Part shown: piece by piece, positions 22,991 through 36,183 of the stretch
Position numbering within the stretch: position 1 is the stretch's first letter
Layout of the letters: each line of letters opens with the position of its first letter
Assembly (NCBI GenBank): GCA_013350335.1
Contig: CM023536.1
Span: forward strand, 9,568,207 to 9,632,206
Source: Chimonanthus salicifolius
Taxonomy: Eukaryota > Streptophyta > Magnoliopsida > Laurales > Calycanthaceae
Reading direction: 5' to 3'
Length of the DNA stretch: 64,000 nucleotides
Notes under the pieces: generated by a model
Databases searched by the model: none
The model's input: only the letters and a program-made list of their open reading frames with translations
Told to the model about the DNA's origin: nothing
Position numbers and translations under genes: made by a program

Positions 22991-25900
22991 TAGAGTTAAT
23001 ATTAAAAAATCATCAAACAATGAATGACGATCGATTCTCCCTAATATTCTCATTCTTATCTTTTCTTTCTCTTATTTTTAAAGTATATGGATAAATCAGA
23101 CTATTTAAATTATATAAAGCATAACCTTAGCTCAACTTAAATTAAAAAAAAAAAAAAGACAACTGAGCTAAATACATATTTCAAAGTCTCTTTTAAGTTA
23201 AAAAATTTTGTTTTCAGATTCAGCTATTCATTTTTATAAATATTTCTTACTTACATAAATTTGTTGAATATAATTAAAATGATATGATCAGTGAAACTCA
23301 AATATAGTGATAATAATAATCACGTTCTATCTAAATTCGTTTAGGCCATTCCACAGAGACACTCGGCATGCAAGGGATCAAAATATGGTTGCATTCAAGT
23401 TGAGCCCATTTGTTGGGCAATGGCCGATGATACCACAAACATTCAGGCTTAAGCCCAATAGCGTTCATCAGCACAAATCCAGCCCATGAGCCAAATGACC
23501 TTAGAAGACAATGGAAAGGATCCAGCCCATTTGCACATTCGACCGAAAGATCGATAAACTTCTAACTTGAACATTCAATCCAAAACGAGCCCACAATAAT
23601 CTGGCATTTGAGATGGCCCAGTTACAACCTTAATTAGAATCGCATCCACTCATTTTCAATTTCTACCAGTGTAATGGGTTCCATTTAGATCTTGTAATTG
23701 ATTTGCATTACCAATTTCCTTTATGGGATTATTTGCAAATTTCCTTGAAAAAAGCGTTCTCATGAAAAAAAAAAAAAGAAGTTTTATTCATATGATCCAA
23801 GATAGTTTATTAAATCCAACCTTGTATGAAGCCGTAGAAACTTGACAAACTATTGTCCTGAAAACAAGGAAAACCTCTTTCACTCTCATTAGATTTTCTT
23901 ATCCCCTCACGAGAAATGGATTCCTAGGAAAAAAAAGAGAATAAACTTATTTTTTAAGTTCATAGCAAAGAGCTCTCATCTCATGGAAGAAGAGAGAAGA
24001 ATCTCATTTTCCATCCTCTTTATTTTCTCTTAACTGAAAATCGACAAACAACCAAAAAGAAATAAATGAAAATGGCGGACAAGATTCAACAATGTTTATT
24101 TCGATGTTTTATAGATCTCAAAGTACAAGCCCTGTTTGGATCAATGTCACAAATACCGCTTTGAGATATTATCGGCTATAAGTAATATTGGGATTTTTTC
24201 AATTTTTTTATTGAGATAATATCAGGAAAATCTCATGAAAGATATAATATTTAATTAATGAATAATAATATATATAGTTTAAAATTGAAGTGACCATTAA
24301 TAATTTATGACTATACAGATATACTATAATAAATAAATTACTTTAGTAATTATCTAATAAAAAATACAATTCATTATCTACATAAGTTTATTTCTAAATA
24401 CCATCATCAAAGTTATCAAAAAATTAAACCAAATTACCGATAGTTTATTTCTAGAAAAGCCACCTTGAAGTTTCATTTTGAGTTGGATACCGAATGTAGG
24501 AACTAGGAAGAACTCACTCAAAAGAATTGATCATAGTTTCAGAACTTGGTTGATGCATTGAGAAATAGCTAGTGTTGGAGGTGCAACTTGGATCAGGTCT
24601 GACCCACACTAGCCCAGGCCAACTGAAAAAGACTAAATAGAATGAAGGAGAATTCTATCAAATGAAGGCAAGAAATTAGTAATTTAAAGAACATGATGAT
24701 ACGTACAGGTTTTTGGTCAGTAAGGGGATCCTTTTCTCCCTTTTTCTGATGCCTTACCTGCTCTTCTTATATGTCAAAACCATCACAAAGTTATGGTTTT
24801 CGGAGTCATTTTTGGTCGTGCTTGAGATGTGAAAGAGAGAGCCCTGCAGATTTTACCCAAATGTCCACCAGGTTGTTGAGTGTTGTGCTTGAGACCAATG
24901 TCTGACCACAACACATTACTTCAATCTGCAAGAGAAATGGTTCAGATGTTTCACTCTAATAGTAGAGCATGATGTGACATTAATTTATTCACCAAATATT
25001 CGGCAGTTGCAGTATCAGTTCAGATGAGTGGGCACAGCAGTTTTGTGGGTCAGGAAAGTTGTGCCTCTCACTGTTCCAGCCAAGTGATGGATCCACTTAA
25101 CACTGCAATTTGGTCTTCAATCAGACATGGTATCATCTTTGGTTTGTAATGTTGGGTGCTACAGGAAAGAATTATCTATTAGTGAAGTAATAACCAATCT
25201 TTTTTCGTGAGTCCCACCTCAGATGATAGAGATGATTGGTTAGAAAGATCTATGCTTGGATAGGAAGTGGACGAGAGATCAGCTTAAATAAATGATAGAG
25301 CTCTTAATAAGGTTTTAGAGGCTAAAAGGATTTGATTCTCTACATGGCTTAATCAAATGGTTAGTGTATCTCAGTATAAGTTCAAATTGGGTGTAAATCT
25401 AATTCAGGGAGACAACAACAGGTGCTAAAGAGGGAAAATGTGTAATTGTCAGTTAAAAAAAATGGTTGCCTGGTTGACAATGAACCAGTTATAAAAAAAA
25501 AAACCAGATGGAAGTTTCTCTATAACCAGATGGTGACGACAGATGCCAAAGGGCAATAATGAGTCTTGCACACAACTATGGTTGATACACCATATCAATA
25601 AAGTATTTGGACTGACAAACTTCACTCAATTGTAGATGATGCAGGTAAGTTGCCCATTGGGAGATATGTAGTCGGCTCTCCCTAAACAGGAATGAGAGAT
25701 GTAGAACCCACAAATCAGGCCACAACATGGACGAGGTTAAAGCTTTGATGACAACGATGCATCTGGTCTATCCACCAGCAACATCTGACCGGTGCTTAGT
25801 CAGATGCCTCCCGTACTGGTTTGATCTTGTCTGAACCAATAATGTAATGTATACGCAAAGAGAAGTAAGGTGGATGATGTGTGTGCTCCCAGGCTCTAAA

Positions 25901-27339
25901 AAATGGTTGATCATCCACTTGTAAGGTGCACATTGTATCAAAATCTGATGAGAAAATCAGGCCAACAGTCTATATTGAATGTGAAGGTGGCCCACCTGAT
26001 GAGTGGACCAGAACACAAACATGTTAAGGTCTTCATGGATGGAATGGATTTTTGCACAATTGCACATAAATTAAAGCCTCAAGAAGGTCTCTATACTTCA
26101 ACTAAAATTCGTCATGATGTAAAAGGCATCACCTCAGATTCATCTCTCAGGTCAAGCTTCTGTACAAGGTATCTTTTGATATAGGACACTGGTATCGTTC
26201 CATCCCTGCATAGAAAGTACAATTAATTCATAACACCTGGACCAAGTTAAACAAAGAATTAATTATAACTTAAAACATCATCAATATCATTAATTATAAC
26301 TGCAAGACGATATTTTACTATGGATATTTTGAGTTCTCCAGAAGATGTTTCTTCCACCACCTTTTTATGACATGTATGGTGCTACAATCATTTGAAGATA
26401 TGCAGCAAGATACATTACTTCCGTCCATATGAGGGAGAAATGAAAATGATAAAACCACTGCAAATGGTAGCCATAGCTCAAAACACTGCTTTGTCTAGGG
26501 TGCGTTTGGTTCCAAAATGCAAATGTGTTTCTGATGATGTAGGATGAGAAGCCTCATCCAGTGGATACGGTTTTTGTCACATCTAAACCTTCAATGGATG
26601 CTATATTAATTTCGGCAAAAAAATCAGAAAATAGTATTCCACCTAGGGTGGCTTCTGATCTCCCTTCTGCCTCGAATGCAAAGCAGGAAAGAACATTGTT
26701 ATGCCAAAATTGAGCTGCTCATGATTTTTGTGTGTATCCAAATGAACCCAAAATCTTGATCACCTGATGGATGGACGCCTATTGTAGATCTTACCTTATC
26801 AAGGCCATTGGAATGGTCAAGATTAAGCAAGCACTGTGATTTTAGATTTTAAAATTATCCGTTGACAGTTGTTAGGAAAAATATTACGAACATCTAAAAT
26901 TGCAAAGGTATGGTTCATTGTGATGATGATAAGCATTCATTAAATTTTCATGCAAACCCTCATCGAGTCATTGTTGTAAAATTTTATCGGAACCAACTAT
27001 GTGTGTGTGAGAGAGAGAGAGAGAGAGGTTGTATATATTAAGAACATCTATTATTAACCAGCACAGAGCTTTTCATGGCCTCCACGACAGCAGACACACA
27101 GCTTTTTTCCAAATTTTATTTCAACCAGTCAACTAGAACTTGTCAGGACAATGTTTCTACAGATTACTCAGGTTCAGACCCATTAAATCATATGTAATCA
27201 GTTCCTTTTTATTTTAATTTACTGAATCATCATAAACTTATTCTTCTACCACATTCCCAGTGGTTAGGATTTTCACAAGACCCAGTAACAAATAAATGCC
27301 CCAATTAACATCATTATTGTTTCAATCACAAATCCATAC
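22991..27339. other. Non-coding DNA of mixed composition
   Basis: Only scattered short ORFs without family resemblance. Runs like GGCCCACCTGATGAGTGGACC (about 25990) are typical of dispersed non-coding repeats. A (GT)n-(GA)n tract lies at 27002-27027. The next exons expected for the MYB-CC fragment at 27340 were looked for here on the minus strand and not found. Confidence 0.4.
26498..26749. mobile_element. Candidate MITE with GGGTGCGTTTGG ends
   Basis: Ends GGGTGCGTTTGGTTCCAAA and (inverted) GGGTTCATTTGGATACACA, about 250 bp apart, match a common class of plant MITE termini. No convincing target duplication was found. Confidence 0.45.
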
Positions 27340-27431
27340 CTCAAGTTGTTCATGTAGCCGTTTCTGGATTTCCATCTGGAGTTTTAATGCTTCAGTAATC
27401 TCCAATCTAAGGCCACTGACCATTTCATGGC
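27340..27431 (-). CDS. Isolated MYB-CC (PHR1-like) coiled-coil exon
   Basis: The minus strand gives, in one open frame, GLRLEITEALKLQMEIQK followed by RLHEQLE, then a GTATGG donor at 27339. This is the LHEQLE coiled-coil motif of plant MYB-CC transcription factors, the phosphate-starvation-response family (PHR1/PHL), which dimerise through it and bind P1BS-type DNA sites with their single MYB repeat. The acceptor would be a weak TTAAG at 27432-27433, with a stop just upstream in the same frame, which supports an exon boundary there. I could not find the MYB exons (expected at higher coordinates on this strand) or the following exon (LQLRIEAQGKYL-type, expected lower). It may be a stranded exon of a broken gene, or a real gene split by the 6-kb repeat block beginning at 27705. 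The motif is specific, so family is fairly sure; function is not. Confidence 0.65.
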
Positions 27432-27704
27432 CTTAACTTAGAAGGGTTGAAGCTTCCTATGGGCTGCACCAATCTACAAAGGCCCTCATCATTGGCGAGC
27501 AGAATGGACCCACAAATGGACACGCATCACCCATAGTTGGGTGTGACAAATTTTCTGCCACAAACAGTAAACATACATACAATGAGTGAAGTTAAATTGA
27601 ACAAAACATACATGAGTTCAAAAGAGAAATGGAACTAAAACCAATTGTAGTCTCTGCCAAATTTACCACATTTTTTAGGAAATCATACTGTATCATCTTT
27701 GAAT

Positions 27705-29545
27705 AAAAATGAGAGTTTCTATTAGAAAACAATGGTCCCATTTTAAGGTTGCTTTAAGAAAGAAATGAATGCTTTTCATATAAAAAGTAGAGTTTCTATT
27801 AGAAAACAGTGGTTACATTTTAAGGTTGTTTTGAGAAAATTATATTTTCTACGAAAACCCAAAAATAGAATAATTTATGCAAAAAAAACTAATTGATTTG
27901 AAAGAATAATATCAACTCTTGTATAGATGTTATCTAAAAATACAAAAAATTCAAGCCACAAAATAACTTTAAATAAAAAAAATCAGAAAAGAAACTCATT
28001 GACAAAAAGAAGAAAAATAGAAAACAAACAAATTTTATAATTTCACTTGGTGAATTTGATGGATTTAATTTATAAATTATCGAATGGTTGTGATTCGTTT
28101 TTAGTGTTACCAAAGAAAAAATAAATATTCATCGAAAGACAACTAATGAAAATTTAAGAAGGATTTGATGAAAGATTTTAAATGAAATTAACGGAGACGT
28201 TTCATTTGAAAAGATCAATTATATGAAGAAAATGAGAGTTTCAAAGTAGAAAATTAGCGTTTTTAAGATGAATCGCAGAGACAATATTGTTTTAAAATAA
28301 ATGGAGAGTTTTCTTGTAAAAAATTTTTGAGATTTAAGGAAATAAATGAGCACTTTAAAATTAAAATGGAAGAATTTAATAATAGAAAATAGAGTTTCTC
28401 GTAGAAAAATGTGGTTATATTTTAACATTTATTTAAGAAGGAAGTGTGTTTTTCAGATAAAAAGAAGTGTTCTAAAAAGAAAACGAGAGTTCCTATTGAG
28501 AAAATTAGAGTTTCTATGAAAGTTAAAAAATAGAATAATTTATGCAGAAAAAAAAACTAATTGATTTAAAGAATACGATCAATTCTGATAATGAGGTTAT
28601 CTTTAAATATGGAAAATCCATGCCATAAAATAACTATAAAAAAGAAATTCATCCATACAAAGACTTAAAATAGAAAACAAATAAATTTTAAAATTTCACT
28701 TGACGAATTTGAAGGATTTAACCAATAAATTTATCAAATGGTTGTGATTTGTTTTTAGTGTTAGCAAAGAAAAAATAAATATTCATCCAAAAATATCTAA
28801 AAGGAAAATTTAAATTGGCAAGTATGTATTTCATATTAATTTTGGATAATAGGAGCTTTGAGAGTTTTTCTAAAAGAAAATAAGAGATTTACAGACGAAA
28901 AGAAATGTTTTAAGATGAAAATAAGAGCTTTTGAATGGAAAAAGGTTTTTTACGGAAAAAAAAAAATGAGAGACTTTATAAGAAATGGAGGCAAGTTTCA
29001 GTTAAAAGAGAGTGTTATACAAAGAAAAACAAAGTTTTAACTAAGAAATGAGCATTTTAAAATGAAAAGAGGAGATTTTAGGAATAGAAGAGTTTCTAAT
29101 AGAAAAACTGGTTATGTTTTAACGTTGTTTTAAGAAGTAAGTGTTTTTCAAATAAAAACTAGAGTTTGAAAATGAAAACGAAAGTTTCTACTCTGAGAAA
29201 ATTAGAAATTCTGCGACAACCCAAAAATATTAAAACAATTCAGTAAAGACTAATTAATTTAAAAGAATATAATCAACTCTTGTAATGATGTTATCTAAAA
29301 ATACCAAAAATTCATGCCATAAAACAACATTAATTAAAAAAGGTTTTTGCGGAAGAAATTCATATATTAGAAAGACTAAAAATAGAAAAATGAATTTTTT
29401 TTTTTAATTTCACTTGGCCAATTTGAAGCATTTAACCCACAAATTTATCAAATGGTTGTGATATATATTTACTGTTGACAAGGAAAAATAAATATTCATC
29501 CAACAATAACTAAAAAGAAAATTTAATTTTAAACTTGATTAGGTA
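27705..29545. repeat. Purine-skewed higher-order repeat block (right copy, first part)
   Basis: Same family and orientation as 3640-8460. Conserved cores at about 27855-28160 (truncated), 28525-28893 and 29217-29545, the last being split by the solo LTR at 29546. Core-to-core spacing here is about 670-690 bp, shorter than in the left block. Confidence 0.75.
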
Positions 29546-29619
29546 TGTAACGACCCGTCCCGCTATGGGCACCTTAAAACTGATACGAAGTCCCAAAACC
29601 GATCTGATACTAATTCAGG

Positions 29620-29620
<1 letters not shown>

Positions 29621-29685
<65 letters not shown>

Positions 29686-29690
29686 TTTTC
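29621..29690. repeat. (TA)n plus poly-T tract
   Basis: About 48 bp of alternating TA followed by about 22 T, inside LTR1 near its left end. Possibly poorly assembled. Confidence 0.9.
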
Positions 29691-30668
29691 TCAAAATAAA
29701 GGGAAGCACCACTCCCACAACCCACACTCAAATCAATAGCCGATAGTACCAGTAAAGTATTAATCATAATTGGAAACAATAATGTCATGCCATTATTACA
29801 TTCATCAAACTTAATGAAATGTACGCATATCTCAAATACATTAGCAAGTCTTCAATTACAAAATAAAACCATGACAAGTACAGAGCTGCAACTTTACGCC
29901 CAATATTTGATTGAGGGTCCCGCCAACCCTTCCTCTATGAAGTACCTGTGAGGCAAGGGGTGAGTTCTACATGCCCAGTGAAGGTAACACACGCATCATG
30001 TATTACCAAGCATACACTGCATATAATCATATGGACATATCAATGCCTAGGATGTCTACATGCATGACCATACAAACGTGTGCCTTACTCCTAGCACACG
30101 GGCCCACGTCAGCCGGGCCTCTGGAACATCCTCTAACCAACGCAATGCAACTCCCTTATGTGCCCAACCGCAACAGTCCACCCATCCACAGCTACGCAGA
30201 CTGATCCTCGGTCAGATCGGGGTCTCTAGTCCTCAACTAGACCTATGACCCTCTCATGACAACCCACATGCATACCACGACCAACCCAAGAATCGGACTT
30301 ACTAGAGTCCCAAACTGATTACCACACGGGAGTAACCACCTCACCAATCCTTAACGAACTGCCCACCAGACTCATCTATGGTCTCATCAACCAAACATCA
30401 GAGTCTCGATAGTCAAACCTTTAACCTTGGACCCCATATGCTAGTCTCCACACGACTGGTGAATCCACCCCTCACAGTATTCTATAGGTCTTCTACCGAG
30501 TGAGCCGGCCGAACTCACTCATTAGGCACCCATAATTTCCTGGTGAGTCGACACCCACAACACAAGTCTCAACAGTGAACCCCAAAGTCAACCGCGGGTA
30601 AACACATTATCACATCATACCACATGTTGCTCCCACCATACAGGTGTCCTATCCTGGAATATCTCATC

Positions 30669-30930
30669 GCACCATCCCTCGACCAATGAGCGGGCGAGTA
30701 CATCCACAGCCTACTCGGTTATCCGGGGAATCACAAGTCATACTAGCAGGAGTTGTCCCTCACCGTATCATCCCTCGACCAATGACCAGGCGAGCACCTC
30801 CTCAGCCTACTCGGTCCTTCGGGGGTTACAAGTCATACTAGCAGGAGCTGTCCCTCACAGCATCATCCCTCGGCCAATGACCAAGCGAGCACCTCCTCAG
30901 CCTACTCGGTCATTCGGGGATCACAAGCCG
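30669..30930. repeat. ~98-bp tandem repeat in LTR1
   Basis: CATCCCTCGACCAATGA and following sequence recur at about 30669, 30768 and 30864, with the words GCCTACTCGGT and TCACAAG in each unit. Confidence 0.85.
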
Positions 30931-32219
30931 CCATCCCACCCTCTGGTCTCCACGTAGGCGAACCACTCAACCCATTAGACCACTGGAGACGCCTCGTCCG
31001 CCACGTACTCGGGTAGCGTGTCTGTAATGACCTTTAAATCAGCCTTAGGCGAGCTAACACTCAACCCCAAAACTTTCCGGAGGTTTTCGTGAGCACCTCA
31101 CAACATGTCCTTCTTAGGACTCTCGGGCGCCTCGTCCTCCGAACCGGACCACACCCCCCTCGTAGGCGTGTTTAAATATCACACCCGACAATCTAACCCA
31201 TGCCAGGAAAGACTTCAACCCATGTCCAACCACTAGGTAGCCCATAGTCCAACCACCCTTCCACTGCACCGTCCCACACGGCATCCACACCCTACTACCC
31301 GACAAGCTAAGGGGAGTTTCTAGATCGTGATGTTGCCTAGTGCCCATGCCCCCACCGGCATCCCGCATACGTTAGTTATATTATGCACAATTACCTCTAC
31401 GCCTACACATGCTATTAACATAGTTCATCACATAACAATCAGGTGTATACATCATTATTTATCACAACTGACATGTTAACATCCAAACATGTTATAATGT
31501 CTAGCAGTTCAAATTAACTATCACTTGATCATACAACATATTATCAACACGACATATCACATCATAATCAGGCATATATCACCACATATCATATATTCGC
31601 ACGTTGGCATCTTAACATATTATCAATAAAATAAACTCTAATCATGTCACCATACAGCCAATCAATCGTGACGTTAATTAATCAATTTGTATATGCCTCT
31701 ACGGGTATCGGATACAAATACACTCGAATGGGGGCCTGCCACATAATGGTATCAACAGTTCCCTTGCCGAGTGGCTAATAATACCGAGGACTCCCATTCG
31801 CCGCATTTCATACCCTCACATTTAATAGAGAAGTAGAATGCATAGATGCATGCTAAAAGCAGTGATAAGTCCCCTCACTTGTGTGTGCTTTCGAAATCCG
31901 AGCGATGAAAACGGGTCGAATGATTGGAGGAAGCGATGCACGGGCTGGAACGAGCTGAAGAAGATCCAGAAACACTCCAGAAATGATATCCAAAACACAT
32001 TAGAAGCGGGCCTGAATCGGGCCTGAAACGGGCCTGAAATGGGCATGTGCCTGGCCGAGCTGCTGGATCGGGCCTGGGCTGAGTTGCTGGGCCAAAAGAG
32101 AGCTGGGTTTGGATTTACTGGGTCTGGAAATGGGATGGACTCAATTGGGCTTGGGGAAACTGGGCTTAAAACGGATCGGGCCCAACATCAGGCTTCAAAC
32201 ATGTTGGGTTTAGGCTGGG

Positions 32220-32690
32220 CCGGAAAAAGGGATGGGTAGGGAAGAGCGGAACAGAAGGAAGAGGAGAAGAAGAGAAGGATAAAAGACGAGACGAGAGAAA
32301 GAGGGCAACGGTGAGAGAAAGAATGAAAGTGGAAAACGGATTAGAGTTTGGGATTTGAATGAAAGGGAATGCGAGGGTTTTCGAATGAGGGAGGGAAAGT
32401 GAGGAGGAAGAGGGGAGGCGGCTACAAGGGTTAAGAAAACAAAACCGAGGGAAGGGTCGAGAAAGAGAAAGAGAGGGATATGAAGAAGAGAGAAGAGGGG
32501 CAGTGGCGGTGATGGATCTAGGGTTTTCAGCAAGAGAGAAGAGGAGAGAGGGAAAGGAGAGAAAGAGGGGCGAGAGAGGGACGGACACACCAAGGGAGGG
32601 GCGGCGACTGAAAGAGGAGTTAGGGTTAGGGTTTGCTGGAAGAGGGAAGAAGATGAAAGAAAGGAGAGGGAAAGCAGGTGCTGCGGCGGC
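32220..32690. repeat. Purine-rich tract in LTR1
   Basis: About 470 bp that is almost entirely A and G on this strand (polypyrimidine on the other). Open frames of 140-160 codons on the minus strand are Ser/Pro/Leu/Phe low complexity and not genes. On the inferred transcript strand this would be a CT-rich leader downstream of the LTR promoter. Confidence 0.75.
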
Positions 32691-33037
32691 ACTGTAGGTA
32701 TGCGCTACAGTGCTGCCGAAAATGAGATTTTAAAGGGAGGGGGTTAGGTTTAGGGTTTTTTTTTTCTTTTTTTTTTTTCTTTTTTTAATAAAATAAAAAT
32801 CTCCAATTTTCAAAATATTTTAAAAAGCTTGAATAAGTCAAATGACAAACGTCGGAGGAAAACGTGTGATTTTCAAACTTTTAATTATGAAAGGAAATTC
32901 AATAATTCAAAATTACCAAATTACCCTCTGAGTCTCCGAACTCAAAATTGGGCAAATCAAGACCCACCACAGGGCCCACACTCACTCCACTGCTACCACG
33001 ACCCTAAAACTCCGAAAAATAGGATCGGGTCGCTACA

Positions 33038-33828
33038 AGGTAAGTAGGGATTTTCATATGAGTATTGAATAAAGTCTTTTAGGATTCACAGAAGATAAAA
33101 CACTCTTTTAGGATAAAAATGAGAGTTTTAATGGAAAAGGATTTTTAAGGTAAAAAATGAGAAACTTTATAAGAAATGGTAGCACTTTTCAATTTAAAAA
33201 GAGAGTTATACGAAGAAAAGCAAAGCTTTAAAAAGAAAATGGACATTTTTAAGAAGCAAAAAGAATTTTAATATAGAAAATTAGTGTTTATAGATAAATG
33301 CAAAGTTTTTACTTAGAAAATGCTTCTGATTTACAAAAGAAAAAATAAGTATGAGCTTTACGAAGAAAAACAAAAGTTTCTAATAGAAAAGAAGGGCTAG
33401 ATGAAGAAAAACTAAATTTTAAGAAGAAAATGATTGTTTTTCAGATTAAAACTAAAGTCTTAAGATGAAACTAAAGTTTTACTTAGAAAATTAGAGTTTC
33501 TGTAAAGAAAAGAGAGTTATGGCTTTTTTTTTTTTAAATGAAATGGAAGGAGATTTTCAATTGAAAATGTGAGATATACGAAGAAAATGAGAGTTTTGAA
33601 GTAAAAAATTAGTATTTTTAAGAAATGAGAGGTTTAAGGAATGAAATGGGCATTTTAAAATGAAAGGGAGTGATTTTAGGAATAGAAATAGGAGTTTCTA
33701 GAAGAAAAGATGTGATTATATTTTAAGATTATTTTAAGAAGTATAGTTTTAAAATTAATACTTGTGTTACTATCCTTTGAGAAAAATTAGAGTTTACGTG
33801 AAAACCCTAAATAGAATAATTTATGCAA
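33038..33828. repeat. Purine-skewed higher-order repeat block (right copy, second part)
   Basis: Continuation of the block interrupted by LTR1; it ends at the truncated core word AATAGAATAATTTATGCAAA at 33808-33828. Confidence 0.7.
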
Positions 33829-36146
33829 AAACCCACTAAGACCTTTTGTGTTTTGAAGGTGCCACAGCTTGGTATGTCAGTTGGCAAAAACCCACTAAGA
33901 CCTTGATTATTCAGACCTCTACAAATTCAGAAGCAAAAACAAAATTACTAAGATATCAACTTGAATAAACTCCATAGAACCATTACAGCTCTATGGTCAA
34001 TTCAACAGTTCAATACTGAGTAATAAAAAAACATGGGTGCAAAATTAAACATTTTTTAGAGTCAGCAAATATCCAATATTAATTGCAAAATTAAACATTT
34101 TTTTTTAGTCAGCAAATATCCAATATTGATTGCAAAATTAAAAAAAAAAAATTAGTCAGCAAATATCCAATATTGACTGTCAATCTATCAATCTATCTTT
34201 CTATATATATGCCTATGTGTTTTTTAGTGTTTTTTAGTGTTTTTAGTTTTTTACAAGTAAAATCTATCTTTTTAGTAAAGCAAAATTGCCCCTTTTAGTC
34301 CTTCCCATGGCCTTGAGTCAAAAATGAAAAAGGAAAGAACATTAGAAACAGAAGAAAGAGATGAAATAATGACTGCCGTAAGGTAGTTGCTTATGTTTGT
34401 CCCATGTACTAAGCAAAATCATAACTAATCTTTTTTTACAAAATTAATTAGATAAAGGATAGAGTGGCTACAATCCATCAATAACCCAAGTGCTGTTAAT
34501 TTATCAAAGTCACAGTCCACTCCACTCCATGGATGTTGTCGGAAATAAATGGGAAGCATGTTCACCAGAAGTTAGGCCAGTCTAACAATCATAAAGTTTG
34601 ACATCCACTGAAGGAGCCCCATCAAATGAAAATTTCAAGGATTATCTATACTAAAGAGCATGTCACACATTATCAATGGAGCTACAGATCCTAACATCAG
34701 GTTAGAGTTGGCCCCCAACAATGGATGAGAAAGAGACCTCCATAGTTCTGTGCAATAATCTAGAGTATTTTTTTTTTTTTTTTTCAATACTTCAGTTGGA
34801 TATGTCAGTGATTTGTGCAGTTTTATCATTTCCCAAAAAATATCCCGCAATCCCGTTGTTAATGGTGGAGCAATGGATACATTTAGAGGTTTCTATTATC
34901 AAGTTCCAACAACACTGATATTGATTCCCAAGTAAAAGAAATCATGTTCTACCTTTCCTCTTTAAGAGAACTGTGCATCAGCATGGATTTTGAAGCATTT
35001 AAATGATAATCAAAACAATTATCAGCTATTGAAGTTAGCAAAACAAACTGCATTATACCTTCAAGTTCCACCAAATCAAGTTAGAACATATAGGAACAAA
35101 TAAAAGTTTCATTCTTAAGACGTCACTCTTAGCTATGGTGGTTAGTTTCTTATATACATCGCCCTTCCACCAAAAGATGAATCAAATCTGGCTTTTGGGC
35201 ACCAAAAATCTCCTATTTTCCAGAAGGAAAATGGACTTCTGGTGAATTAGCGGTTTCCTGGTCAAAATTTCCGACGGAGTTACGTAGACATAGGTTGCAT
35301 TCTTTCTACAGTTACTAACACGCAAGGCAATCTCACCAACAGAACATGAACTTGTTCTTGACACCGAAAAAAAGGCAAAAAAGGAAGGAAAAAACAGAAC
35401 TTAAACAGAACATGAACAACTTGGAGGGCACCCAAACAAAATACTAATGCTCACTGCTATGCTATCTCCATTGCCCCATTCAAACTGACAGATAAACTCA
35501 AGCTAGATGACTTTTAACTCATTCTTCAATTTCAATGTAGTAGATACATAAAGCAAAAGCTAACCACATCAAAAACCACGAAACTGTAAGAAAAGGAAAC
35601 ATGTATCAACAAGTCTGGGTGCAGATTCATTGATGGCTCGAACTCAGATGTAAGATTTATCCAGTTTAATTTAAAATATTTGCATTAATAGAGTCCTGAA
35701 TGTTTGAGGAGATCTCCTTCAATAAAACCAGCATTCGCTTATGAGGAAGTTGAGAGATGAAAAATTGGCAAACAAAAATACCCCTCTTAATCATATCATG
35801 TGAAAACTAGCTCAATCACTTTCCATCATGATCCACTTACAAACAGTAGGATGTAGAAAGAAAAATAAGCTCTGGGGTCAGACTTACTGATAATCAACAC
35901 AAGCCACCACAATGGTTAGTACAGACATGAGTATCCAACCCAAGCCACCACAATGGTTAGTACAGATATGAGTATCCAACAGATCCTGAAATCAAGATAC
36001 CAAACAGAGTAATAATTATTCCAAATAACTAGCAAATACATTGATCTGCGTAAGCCAGTAGGTCTGACAAAAGCCAAAAGCTCTGTCATTTTAGCTTAAA
36101 GTAGAAAAATCAGATCCTATGCCTACAAAGAACAAATTATACATAA

Positions 36147-36183
<37 letters not shown>

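Larger units (their letters stand above)
29546..33037 (-). mobile_element. 3.5-kb solo LTR (LTR1)
   Basis: Ends TGTAACGACCCG and CGGGTCGCTACA (TG..CA, inverted match 11 of 12), flanked by exact 5-bp duplications AGGTA at 29541-29545 and 33038-33042. The flanking repeat core reads continuously if the insert is removed. No gag-pol is present, so this is one LTR left by recombination between the two LTRs of a retrotransposon. The TGTAACRCCC..GGGGYGTTACA type of ends and the length of about 3 kb are common in plant Ty3/gypsy elements; the clade is not determined. Minus orientation is inferred by comparison with LTR2. Confidence 0.8.

Noticed and set aside
25903..26184. 93-codon plus-strand ORF
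   Set aside because: No recognisable domain; its core GGCCCACCTGATGAGTGGACC resembles dispersed non-coding repeats.
32166..32692. Minus-strand ORFs of 140-160 codons
   Set aside because: Ser/Pro/Leu/Phe low-complexity translations of a polypyrimidine tract inside solo LTR1.
32615..32760. Telomere-like TTAGGG/TTTAGGG words
   Set aside because: Only two or three scattered copies within an LTR leader-like region, not a telomeric array.
35182..35364. Minus-strand ORF with a protein-like stretch (EIALRVSNCRKNATYVYVT)
   Set aside because: Only 60 codons, no family I recognise and no clear splice sites; cannot be supported as an exon.
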